From contig CAWFLX010000020.1 of the NCBI GenBank assembly GCA_963816775.1, positions 62,001-126,000 of the forward strand: 64,000 bases of DNA. Direction: 5' to 3'. The notes under the pieces are model-generated. The model saw only the letters and a program-made list of their open reading frames with translations, was not told the DNA's origin and did not search any database. The translations under genes were made by a program, and so were the position numbers. Of this stretch, positions 43,347 through 51,699 are shown piece after piece (within the stretch, counting starts at the first letter, position 1; each line of letters opens with the position of its first letter). Origin of the DNA: JAFAXD01 sp963816775 (GTDB lineage Bacteria; Pseudomonadota; Alphaproteobacteria; Rhizobiales; Xanthobacteraceae).

Positions 43347-46319
43347 GCGTGTCCTACCTGGCGTTCAACCTTGACCGGCACGGTGAAGGAAAACGTCGAT
43401 CCATGCCCTAGCTCGGACTCAACCCAAAGCCGGCCGCCGTGCATCTCGATAATGCGTTTGGCGATCGCAAGCCCGAGGCCGGTGCCACCCTTCTGTTTGG
43501 TGGACGAGGAATTGGCCTGCTGGAACTCCTCGAAAATCTTGCCCTGGTCGGCCTCGGAAATACCCGGCCCGGTGTCGTGCACCGCGACCGTTAAGGTTCC
43601 GTCAGCGGTCGAGGTCTTGATCGCAACCCCACCGATGTCTGTGAATTTGATGGCGTTGCCGACCAGGTTGAGCAAAACCTGCGTCAACCGGCGCTCGTCG
43701 CCGCGCGCCGGCGGCAGATCCGTCGGCAGCTCGACCTTGAGCGCAAGGTTCTTGGCGGTCGCGAGCGACTCAACCGCACCGTAAACATTGTGCACGACGT
43801 CCTTGATGGAATAATCGGTAAGCGACAGGCTCAGCTGGCCAGCCTCGATCTTGGAGAGATCGAGCACGTCGTTGATGAGGCCGAGCAAATGGCGGCCGTT
43901 GTTCTGGATGCGCTCGAGCGTGACCCGCGCCTTGTCGGGAACCTCGCCGTAGATGTTGTCGAGAATGAGCTCGGTGTAACCGAGGATCGCGTTGAGCGGC
44001 GTGCGCAACTCGTGACTCATATTGGCGAGGAATTGCGACTTGTGCTGACTCGCGACCTCGAGCTGACGGCTCTTCTCGCCGATCTCACTGAACAGGCGCG
44101 CGTTCTGGATCGCAAGTACCGATTGGGCGGCGAAGGTCTGCATCAGGTCAACCGTGTTCTTGATGAACTCGCCAGGTTCCTTGCGACGCACCACGAGAGC
44201 GCCAACTGGACCGTCGGGAGCATGCAGCGGAACCAGCAGGCGCGCCCGATAGCCCGCCCGCAGGATGGTCTCGTTGACCGGTGTGGACGGCTCCTGCCTC
44301 AGATCGGCGATTTGCTCCGGCCCCCCGGCCGCGGTTGCCGCTGCGACTGCGTCGGAAAGGATGGCATGCTGGTCGCGCAGCGCGGCTATCAATTCCTCGC
44401 TCATGTTGTAGGTCGCGCGCAGCTGGAACTCCTGCGCTGCTTCGTCCAAAACGTAGATCGCACCGGCGTCGGTGCGGGCGAGTTGTGTGGCTTTGGTGAC
44501 AATGGTGCTCAGCACGGTTTCGAGATCGAGCGTCGAATTGACGGCCTGGCTGACGTCGCCGAGTGCGCGTAGCTCTTCGACCGAGCGCGCCAATTCGCGC
44601 GTGCGCGCCTGCACCTCGTCGAACAGCCGCACGTTCTCGATTGCGATCACCGCTTGGTCGGCGAACGTCGTTACCAGCTCGATCTGCTTGTCGCCGAACG
44701 GCCGCACGGTGGTTCGGGTCAATGCCAACACGCCAATCGGGGTTCCTTCCCGCAACAGGGGGACGCCGAGCATGGTGCGAAAGTCGCCGAGTTGTTGCAG
44801 ACTCGAGCCAGACGTATTCGGGATCGGCAAGGCAATCCGGGAGGTGAACCGTACGCGCTTCCAGGGCGGTTCGTCCAACCGGAGCGTGCCGCGTCCGGCG
44901 GAATTGGGTTACGCTTGATGAAAAGCCGGTAGTCGTCGGAAAAACCTTGGCTGGCGCGAGATGATAGGTCCCACCCTCGAGGCGGAAGATGAATGCGCTC
45001 TCGGCTTCGCACAGCCGCGCCGCCAATTCCACGAGCGTGTCGAGCACTGGTTGAAGATCGAATGTCGAACGGCTGATGACCTTGAGAACGTCGGCGGTGG
45101 CGGTCTGCTGTTGCAGTGAGTCACTCAGCTCTTGCGTACGAAGCTCGACCTTTTTCTCCAAATCAGCATAGGACTCCTGCAGCCGCCCGGCCATGTCGTT
45201 GAATTGATCAGCCAGCCCCTCGAGCTCGTCGCCTGTTTTGACCGAGATGCGCTGGGTCAGATCGCCCGCGCCGAGGCGGGCGGCGCCGCCGCGCAGCGCC
45301 TGGATCGGCACCACCATCCGGCGCACGAGAAAGAGGCCCGCGATCGAGGCGAGCAGCAGACCGGCGAGCAGCAGCAAACCTGAGCGCTCGATCGTGGCGT
45401 AGAGCGGCGCATAAGCCTCCTCGACTGGCAGTTCGACGAACATGATCCAGCCGAGCGGCACGACCGGTGCGTAGGCGGTGAGCACGCGCCGGGTGCGAAC
45501 GTCATCGGCTTCCTGCACCTGATCGGTCGTCTTGCCTGCAAGATGCGCGCGCGCAGCCTCGACCTGCGCGAGGTGCGAGAGATCGGTATTGCGCAGCACG
45601 AGGCTGATGTCTGGATGCGCGATCAGCCGCCCCTGCCCGTCGATGACGTAGGCCTGCCCGCGCGCGCCGACCTTGATCTGGGAGACGACGTCCCAGATCA
45701 GCTTGAGATTGACCTCGGCGACGGAGACGCCGGCGTCGCGCCGCGTGCCGGCGAGCGACAGCGTCATGTAGGGTTCCGACTCGCGCCGGAAGTATACCGG
45801 CCCGTAATAGACCTTGTGGGCGACGGCCTCGGTGAATTTCGGGTCTTTCGAGTAATCGATCTGGCTGCCGACAACGTCCATCGCGAGTCGCGACACACGC
45901 AGTTGCTCGTGGCCGGTGGCATCGAGTTGCGACAACTCGGTGATAGCAGGCACCTGGCGCAGGAGCCGAACTCCGTCAAAGCGGCGCTCATCGAGCGTGC
46001 CGGCGGACCAGGGCAGCTGCGTGGTCCACCCGACCTGCGCCTCGATCTCCCGAATGAACTGGCCGATCTTGGCGGCTGCCGCTTCGGCTTGTTCGCGCTG
46101 GATGCGGATCAGCGAAGATTTGTACTCCTGATACGAGAAGTAGACCTCGAAAACGCCGTTGGTGATGAGGGCGACGAGGACCACCGCAAATACGAGCGCG
46201 ACGTACTTGAAGAATAAGCCGACGCGCAGACCACGCCGGTGTGGCGCGGGCGTTGGCGCGTCGCGCGCGCCAGTCGGCGCGATCGGCTTTCCTACGCCCT
46301 CGTGGCTCAGCGCCGTCAT
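43343..46319 (-). pseudogene. Cache-HAMP-GAF-GAF sensor histidine kinase, one frame break
   Basis: Two frames join into about 991 residues. N-terminal helix (FKYVALVFAVVLVALITNGVF), periplasmic double-cache sensor, second helix near 330 (LLLAGLLLASIAGLFLV), HAMP, GAF 1, GAF 2, then H-box FLANMSHELRTPLNAILGY, N-box LVGNAIKFTD and GGTGLGLAIAKRI. The frame breaks at about 44801-44806: the text CTCGAGTCTGCAAC becomes continuous (LESQQLGDFRTMLGVPL) if one T after GAGTC is removed. All else is intact, so a sequencing slip or very recent mutation is possible. It leads the relay with the receiver and receiver-cyclase. Confidence 0.85.
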
Positions 46320-46388
46320 TCGGTCAGGTCAACGCCCTGTGTATCGAGTCTCTCATTCTACCACAGCCGCAACGTCGGCGTGTCGGCC

Positions 46389-47435
46389 TTATTCGATCAC
46401 GGTGGCGGCGCTCGTCAGCAGTGCCGGCGGCACAGTGATCCCGAGTGCCTTGGCGGTCTTGAGATTGATGACGAGTTCGAATTGCGTCGGCAGCTGCACC
46501 GGTAAATCGGCCGGCTTTTCGCCCTTGAGGATGCGATCCACATAGCCTGCGGCTTGCCGATTCTGCTCGGTGAGCCCCACGCCATATGACACCAGGCCGC
46601 CGCCGGTCGCGAAGAAACGATACGGATAGATGGCCGGAACTTTGTTGCGAGCCGCCTGCGTAATGAGCATGTCCCGGTTGCTCAGGACAAACGCGTCAGG
46701 CATGAGGATGACCCCGCCCTGCTGCGCCAATCCCGCAAACGCGGCAACGATGTCGGCCGGATCACGAACTGGAGCTTCGACCGGCTCAACGCCGGATGAG
46801 CGGGCGGCGTCTTTAAATGAAGGCAGATAATAGGCACCGGCGCCGGGCGCGGTTTTGGGGTTGAACATGAATCCGACCCGTTTCACGGCCGGCGAGATCT
46901 CCCGCAGCAGCTCCAACCACTTGCCGCCGAGCGATGCCTCGATATCGACAAATCCCGTGGCGTTGCCACCGGGATGCGCAAGCGTTTGAACGAAGCCGCT
47001 GCCGACCGGATCGGAAACCTCGGTGAACACCACCGGAATGGTGCGGGTCGCGCGTAAGAGCGCCGTGACGGCTGGTGTTGCGACGCCGACGAGCAGGTCG
47101 GGTTGGTGATCAACCAGTTGCTTGGCGTAGGAATCGATGCGCTCGGATTCGCCGAACACACGCCGGTACTCGATCTTGATGTTAACGCCTTCGACCCAGC
47201 CCAACTTGGCGAGCCCCTGGGCGAGCGCGATTGCCTGGCTCTGAGCTTCCGGGTCAAACTCGGACCACCAGGTCAGCACACCGATCCGGCGTATCGGCTG
47301 CCGCGTCTGCGCGCGCGCTGACAGAGGCTGCGCGATCGTCGCCATGGCACTGCCGAGCGCCGTCAGGAGGGCACGGCGGTCGAGGCCCCGGCGCGGGGAC
47401 AGTTTCGCCGCCGGCTTTGCCTGCAAGTCTGTCAT
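46389..47435 (-). CDS. ABC transporter substrate-binding protein, ABC_sub_bind (TrpX/DUF534) family
   Basis: 348 residues. Twin-arginine-like start RRGLDRRALLTALG, cleavage near SARAQ, then RRIGVLTWWSEFDP, LAKLGWVEGVNIKIEYR, GVATPAVTALLRATRTIPVVFTEVSDPVG, YYLPSFKDAA, VPAIYPYRFF and FELVINLKTAKALGI. Such receptors bind aromatic or other small solutes; no permease or ATPase gene is adjacent. ATG 47435 is chosen because it yields the export signal; the ribosome site is weak. A broken relative lies at 3082-3543. Confidence 0.85.
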   Translation of the reverse strand: MTDLQAKPAAKLSPRRGLDRRALLTALGSAMATIAQPLSARAQTRQPIRRIGVLTWWSEFDPEAQSQAIALAQGLAKLGWVEGVNIKIEYRRVFGESERIDSYAKQLVDHQPDLLVGVATPAVTALLRATRTIPVVFTEVSDPVGSGFVQTLAHPGGNATGFVDIEASLGGKWLELLREISPAVKRVGFMFNPKTAPGAGAYYLPSFKDAARSSGVEPVEAPVRDPADIVAAFAGLAQQGGVILMPDAFVLSNRDMLITQAARNKVPAIYPYRFFATGGGLVSYGVGLTEQNRQAAGYVDRILKGEKPADLPVQLPTQFELVINLKTAKALGITVPPALLTSAATVIE

Positions 47436-47544
47436 TGCGGTCGCACTATGCCCCACTATGTCGGCGCACAATGGGGCGGACGCCTCATATACGCAATCAT
47501 TTCCGACGTTCGCGACCGGCAAAGCCGTCGGTCTGGCTTCAAAG

Positions 47545-47889
47545 TCACTCAAAATCCAGAACGCCGCTTGGGACCAGTTTCGACAGCAAAAACATCAGCA
47601 CGACAACAACCAGAACCGTCATCACGACGTGGAATTGTATCTCGGCCAGCCTGTCTCCTAGCTGCGCACTTGGGTACCCAACGAAGTACTGACTGGTCGC
47701 AAAAATGATCGCCCCCGTGATGGCGACGAATACAGCGAGCGCGATCAAATAGATCAGCCAGTACTCGAAAAATTGCTCAACGGATTCGAAGGATGTCCAG
47801 TGCGTACGCACGCCGTGTCGGACGAACGTCACCACCAAACCGGTGACGAAATACAGAGAATAGAGTTTGAATTCGCGAGACACGCGCAC
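47545..47889 (-). CDS. Small membrane protein (114 aa) of unknown function
   Basis: Three hydrophobic stretches are visible: LYSLYFVTGLVVTFV, WLIYLIALAVFVAITGAIIFA and VVMTVLVVVVLMFLLSKLV, with polar loops between (RTHWTSFESVEQFFEY). It is an inner-membrane protein with no recognised family. The gene lies between DUF6494 and the ABC receptor on the same strand but with gaps of 58 and 109 nt, so co-transcription is uncertain. Confidence 0.6.
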   Translation of the reverse strand: MRVSREFKLYSLYFVTGLVVTFVRHGVRTHWTSFESVEQFFEYWLIYLIALAVFVAITGAIIFATSQYFVGYPSAQLGDRLAEIQFHVVMTVLVVVVLMFLLSKLVPSGVLDFE

Positions 47890-47947
47890 GTTTCAGTCCT
47901 CTTCTCGTGATCTTCCCTGCGCGAAGCACAAGGAAATTGTGATGGCC

Positions 47948-48154
47948 TCACGTCAACTCGACATCGCCGTTGACTTCGAACTTGAGGTTGACGCCCTCGA
48001 TATTGAAAGTCGCCTTGGCCGGCAGGGCTTCGTGACCTTTGAGTTTCCCGCTGGCGATCCCTTCGCGAACCGCTTTTTCGATTTCGCGCTGCGCCGTGAT
48101 GCCGACTTTCTTCAGGAATCGGCGCAGGCTGGTGTTGAGAACCTCCTCGTCCAT
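47948..48154 (-). CDS. DUF6494 family protein
   Basis: 68 residues: MDEEVLNTSLRRFLKKVGIT, AQREIEKAVREGIASGKLKG, LPAKATFNIEG and a beta-strand end. This matches the small DUF6494 family found beside transport genes in proteobacteria. AGGAGA 8 nt before ATG 48154 sets the start over a GTG one codon earlier. The Bug receptor gene ends 14 nt upstream on the same strand, so the two are probably co-transcribed. Confidence 0.75.
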   Translation of the reverse strand: MDEEVLNTSLRRFLKKVGITAQREIEKAVREGIASGKLKGHEALPAKATFNIEGVNLKFEVNGDVELT

Positions 48155-48168
48155 CACAGTCTCTCCTC

Positions 48169-49140
48169 TTAATCCGCCGTCGCCCCACTGGCGCGGATCG
48201 GCTCGGCCCAGCGCGCGATTTCGCTCGGAATAAACTTGCCAAGATACTCCGGTGTACGGCGCTCGGCGGCCGGCACTGTCACGCCGATTTCGTTGAGTTG
48301 CTTGCGGACCGCGGGCGTCTCGACCGTGTCGTTTGCGGCCTTGGCGAGTTTGCGCACGATCGGCTCCGGCGTGCCCTTCGGAAGCACGAAGGCTCCCCAG
48401 GACCCGCAGTCGAGCCCTTTGAAGCCGAGTTCATCGGCAGTCGGAAGTTCTTCGAGCCCCGGAACGCGATCGAGGCCGAGCGTCGCCAGCGCCTTCACCG
48501 CCTTCCCCTGGATCTGCGGGAGCGCGGTCGAAATCTGCTCACAGATGTAATCGATGCGGCCGCCAATCATGTCCTGCATCGCCGGCGCCGTGCCGCGATA
48601 GGGCACATGGGTGATCTTGGTGCCCATGGCCTGGTCGAGGAGGAGCGCGCATACCTGCGCTCCGGAGCCTGCGCCGGCGCTGCCGTACTGCATCTTCGGC
48701 GCGTTGGCTTTTGCGTAGGCGACGAATTCCAGGAAGTTGTCGGCGGGAAAATCCTTGCGCGTGATCAGCACACGTGCCGAATCGGTGACGAGGGCGACCG
48801 GCGCGAAGTCGCTGGTTGCGTCATAGAGCGGACGCTTGTAGAGCGTCTGGTTGATCGCCAGCACCGCGCTGCTGCCCATCAGGAAGGTGTAGCCATCGGG
48901 CTCGGCTTTGGCGACGCGGCTCGCGCCGGTCATGCCGCCGGCGCCGCCGACGTTTTCGATGGTAATCTGCTGGCCGAGCACTTCGCCCAGGCGCGCCCCG
49001 AGAATGCGTCCAAGCGTGTCTACCGGTCCTCCCGCCGCATAGGGCACGATCATTGTCACGGGCCGCGTTGGCCATTCCTGCGCGCTAACCGGCGTTGCGA
49101 TCAACAACAACAGTGTCAGAGTTGCGGGCGCGCGCCGCAT
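48169..49140 (-). CDS. Tripartite tricarboxylate transporter substrate-binding protein (Bug family)
   Basis: 323 residues. Signal peptide MRRAPATLTLLLLIATPVSAQ, then WPTRPVTMIVPYAAGGPVDTLGR, IENVGGAGGMTGASRVAKAEPDGYT, HVPYRGTAPAMQDMIGGRIDY and TADELGFKGLDCGSWGAF, all Bug-family blocks. These receptors bind small carboxylates for TctAB or act as sensors; no TctAB genes are here. The ATG overlaps the stop of the upstream propeller gene (TGATG), so translation is coupled. Confidence 0.9.
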   Translation of the reverse strand: MRRAPATLTLLLLIATPVSAQEWPTRPVTMIVPYAAGGPVDTLGRILGARLGEVLGQQITIENVGGAGGMTGASRVAKAEPDGYTFLMGSSAVLAINQTLYKRPLYDATSDFAPVALVTDSARVLITRKDFPADNFLEFVAYAKANAPKMQYGSAGAGSGAQVCALLLDQAMGTKITHVPYRGTAPAMQDMIGGRIDYICEQISTALPQIQGKAVKALATLGLDRVPGLEELPTADELGFKGLDCGSWGAFVLPKGTPEPIVRKLAKAANDTVETPAVRKQLNEIGVTVPAAERRTPEYLGKFIPSEIARWAEPIRASGATAD

Positions 49141-50087
49141 CAATCCCTCACCACGACCAGCCGATCGGCGCCGGACTCTCCGCCCCACACTTCGCCCGGA
49201 CGGCCAAGCAGCTGACGCACGCTGGCGCCGCGCTTATTGCTCGGGAAGCTCTCGAATGTCTCGCTTGAAGGATCAAAGCGTACGATCGCATTGGCCGTGA
49301 AGTCGGTGAGCCAGACCCTGTCCTTGTCGTCGACGTAGACCGCGTAGGCACCGCTACCGCTCTTGGGCAGCGACCAAGTCTTCCAGGTCTTGGCGGCCGG
49401 ATCGTAGCGCCCGACCTGCCCGGTGTTCCAGAAACTCACCCACAACACGCCCTTGGAGTCCGACCAGATACGGCGTGGGCCGACGCCGGGACGCGGCGGA
49501 TCGACCACCGTGACGGCACCGGTTGCAGTGTCGACGTGGCCGATGTAATCGCCCGCGAGCGACGCGTACCAGACGTCGCCTGCGGGGGTCGTGGTGATCC
49601 CATAGGGACCCGTGCCCTTCGGGGCCGCCCAGGCATCGACACGTCCCGTCTTCGGATCAACGCGCCCATAGACCCCGCTCTGGCCGGTGAACCAGACAAC
49701 GCCGTTCTTGTCGAAGGTCGGCGTGTTGAGATTGGCCCGCGAGAATTGCTTTGGAAGGGGAAACAAGCGGACTTGCTGCGTCAATGGATCAACGCGCGCA
49801 ATCGCGTTTTGCCCGCCCTCAGTCACCCACGCTGCGCCATCCGGACCGACGATCACGCCATGCGGTGCAGCGCCCGGCCCGAGAGGAATCTGCACGTTCT
49901 TGTTGGTCTTCGGGTCAAAGCGCCCGAGGAAACCCTTGGCCTGCCCGGTGTACCAGACCGATCCGTCAGGTGCCGGAGCAACGTCGTGCGGATAGGCGCC
50001 TTCGGGCAGATCGTAGTAAGTCACTTGCGCTGCCATGGCCGAAGGCAGGCTCACGATCAGCGTCGCCAGAATTGTCAGCGCCCGCAT
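49140..50087 (-). CDS. Vgb-like exported beta-propeller protein
   Basis: 315 residues. Signal peptide MRALTILATLIVSLPSAMA, then repeated propeller blades with the pattern G.VWYT...G.LGR.DPKT, for example AAWVTEGGQNAIARVDP, VVWFTGQSGVYGRVDP, DVWYASLAGDYIGHVD, VLWVSFWNTGQVGRYDP and RVWLTDFTANAIVRFDP. The fold is that of virginiamycin B lyase, but periplasmic location makes a binding or lactone-processing role as likely as antibiotic cleavage. ATG 50087 is chosen for GGAG 9 nt upstream. It is coupled to the Bug receptor, hinting at a shared ligand. Confidence 0.8.
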   Translation of the reverse strand: MRALTILATLIVSLPSAMAAQVTYYDLPEGAYPHDVAPAPDGSVWYTGQAKGFLGRFDPKTNKNVQIPLGPGAAPHGVIVGPDGAAWVTEGGQNAIARVDPLTQQVRLFPLPKQFSRANLNTPTFDKNGVVWFTGQSGVYGRVDPKTGRVDAWAAPKGTGPYGITTTPAGDVWYASLAGDYIGHVDTATGAVTVVDPPRPGVGPRRIWSDSKGVLWVSFWNTGQVGRYDPAAKTWKTWSLPKSGSGAYAVYVDDKDRVWLTDFTANAIVRFDPSSETFESFPSNKRGASVRQLLGRPGEVWGGESGADRLVVVRD

Positions 50088-50112
50088 CTGAAGCATCTCC
50101 ATCGCGAGACCG

Positions 50113-50153
50113 GAGGACGGGTTGAGGCTTCGCTCGAGCCCAACCCATCCTAC
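50113..50153. repeat. GTAGGATGGGTTGA repeat, partial copy
   Basis: GAGGACGGGTTGAGGC faces GAGCCCAACCCATCCTAC. It is a shortened and diverged copy of the palindrome at 35145-35226, between the propeller gene and moaE. Confidence 0.6.
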
Positions 50154-50158
50154 ACGTT

Positions 50159-50620
50159 TCACTCAGCCGCGTCCGCGCGACGCTTCCAGCGCTCGGCCGC
50201 GGCGTCATCGTCGCCGCGTGCGTCGACCCATGTCGTGTCGCCGCCGCGTTCCTCGCGCTTCCAGAATGGCGCCCGGGTCTTGAGATAATCCATCAGGAAT
50301 TCGGCGGCCGCGAACGCATCGCCGCGATGAGCCGACGCGGTGGCCACGAGCACAATATTGTCGCCGGGGACCAGCCGGCCGAAACGGTGGATGACCGTGA
50401 CCCCGAGCAGCGGCCAGCGGCGTTCGGCCTCATCCACGTGCCGTGCAATCTCGGCTTCCGCCATCTCGGGATAGTGTTCGAGCGTCATCGCCGAAATGCC
50501 ATCGCCACGGCAGACGCCCGTGAAACACACAACCGCACCGATGTCGGTGCGACCGCGGGCGAGGTTTGCCTGTTCGGCGCCGGCGTCGAAGTCCTCGCGC
50601 TGCAAGCGGATCGTGCGCAT
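50159..50620 (-). CDS. moaE: Molybdopterin synthase catalytic subunit
   Basis: 153 residues. MoaE with MoaD converts precursor Z to molybdopterin. Landmarks: GAVVCFTGVCRGD, LEHYPEMAEAEI, VTVIHRFGRLVPGDNIVLVATASAHRGDAF (in parts) and the catalytic Lys region TRAPFWKREE. Its ATG overlaps the moaD stop (TGATG at 50618-50622), so both subunits are made in balance. Confidence 0.95.
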   Translation of the reverse strand: MRTIRLQREDFDAGAEQANLARGRTDIGAVVCFTGVCRGDGISAMTLEHYPEMAEAEIARHVDEAERRWPLLGVTVIHRFGRLVPGDNIVLVATASAHRGDAFAAAEFLMDYLKTRAPFWKREERGGDTTWVDARGDDDAAAERWKRRADAAE

Positions 50621-50877
50621 CAGCCCCCCGTCATCGGCGGGAAGAAGGCGATCTCGCGCGCGCCCGCAAGCGCCGCGTCAGGGCGTACATGTGAGCGGTC
50701 GATCGCCGCACGGATCACTTTTGGGTTTTCAAACGCGTGGGCGTATTCGTCGCCTCGTTGGGTAAGCCACGCCACCAGATCGGCGACCGTGCGCACGCTC
50801 GCCGGCGGCTCGACGACTTCGTCGGGCTTGCCGATGCGCTCGCGCACCCAGGCGAAATAAAGCAGCTTGACAGACAT
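50620..50877 (-). CDS. moaD: Molybdopterin synthase sulfur carrier subunit
   Basis: 85 residues, ubiquitin-like: VKLLYFAWVRERIGKPDE, then EIAFFPPMTGG with the C-terminal Gly-Gly that is thiocarboxylated. ATG 50877 is the family start; GAGG lies very close before it. A palindromic repeat separates it from pgsA, although pgsA-moaD-moaE order is usual in rhizobia. Confidence 0.95.
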   Translation of the reverse strand: MSVKLLYFAWVRERIGKPDEVVEPPASVRTVADLVAWLTQRGDEYAHAFENPKVIRAAIDRSHVRPDAALAGAREIAFFPPMTGG

Positions 50878-50900
50878 TTCCTCGTACTCGTCCGCAGTCC

Positions 50901-50986
50901 GTAGGATGGGTTGAGCGCTGGCGAAACCCATCATGTTGCCGATTGAGGCGATGGGTTTCGGCGCGATGCGCCTCAACCCATCCTAC
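50901..50986. repeat. GTAGGATGGGTTGA palindromic repeat, copy 3
   Basis: Begins GTAGGATGGGTTGAGCGC and ends GCGCCTCAACCCATCCTAC with inner CGAAACCCATC/GATGGGTTTCG. The pgsA stop codon (complement of CTA at 50986-50988) overlaps its right edge, as other copies overlap stop codons. Confidence 0.85.
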
Positions 50987-51699
50987 TAATCGACCAGATG
51001 CCGTACCCCGGCCTTGAAATAGTCGTACCCGGTGTAAAGCGTCACCAGCGCCGAAATCCAAAGCAGGCCGAGGCCGACGCCGGTGACGTAAAGGCCCGGC
51101 ACCCCGACGATCGAGGTCACCACGACATCGCCCGCTTCGCCCGCGAGCAGAAACCCGATCGCCACCAGCTGAGCCGTCGTCTTCCATTTCGCAAGCGTCG
51201 TCACCGGCACGCCGACCCGCAGCTCGGCCAGATATTCGCGCAACCCCGAAACCAGAATTTCGCGGCATAGGATCACGATCGCCGCCCACAGCGACCACCC
51301 GCGGATGGTGCCGTCCGCCGCCAGCATCAACAGGCACGATGATACCAGGAGCTTGTCGGCTATCGGATCCAGCATGCGCCCGAAACTCGACTGCTGGTCC
51401 CATACGCGCGCGAAATAGCCGTCGAGAATGTCGGTGACCCCCGCCGCGATGAATATCGCGAGCCCCACCCATCGCAGCCATAGGCCGCCCTGCAGGATGT
51501 CCTGCCAATACATGCAGGCCACCACCGCAGGCACCGCAGCAATTCGCGCATAGGTCAGGGCGTTGGGCAGCGTCAAAGAGCGCGACGCGATCCGTCTGGT
51601 CGTGGTGCCGTCCATGGCCGCAGCATAGTCGTCCGCCTTGGTCGGCGACACCCCCTCCTGCGCTGTGCTCATAACTGAGACCCGCTCGTGCGCGCTCAC
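50986..51699 (-). CDS. pgsA: CDP-diacylglycerol-glycerol-3-phosphate 3-phosphatidyltransferase
   Basis: 237 residues. It makes phosphatidylglycerol phosphate in the inner membrane. The CDP-alcohol transferase motif is DGYFARVWDQQSSFGRMLDPIAD (in parts: DGYFAR, GRMLDPIAD), with LPNALTYARIAAVPAV before it. Four or more helices. GTG 51699 overlaps the uvrC stop (GTGA) and has GAGG 7 nt ahead; this adds about 40 polar residues before the family start, so a later ATG (51672 or 51615) is possible. Confidence 0.9.
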   Translation of the reverse strand: MSAHERVSVMSTAQEGVSPTKADDYAAAMDGTTTRRIASRSLTLPNALTYARIAAVPAVVACMYWQDILQGGLWLRWVGLAIFIAAGVTDILDGYFARVWDQQSSFGRMLDPIADKLLVSSCLLMLAADGTIRGWSLWAAIVILCREILVSGLREYLAELRVGVPVTTLAKWKTTAQLVAIGFLLAGEAGDVVVTSIVGVPGLYVTGVGLGLLWISALVTLYTGYDYFKAGVRHLVD

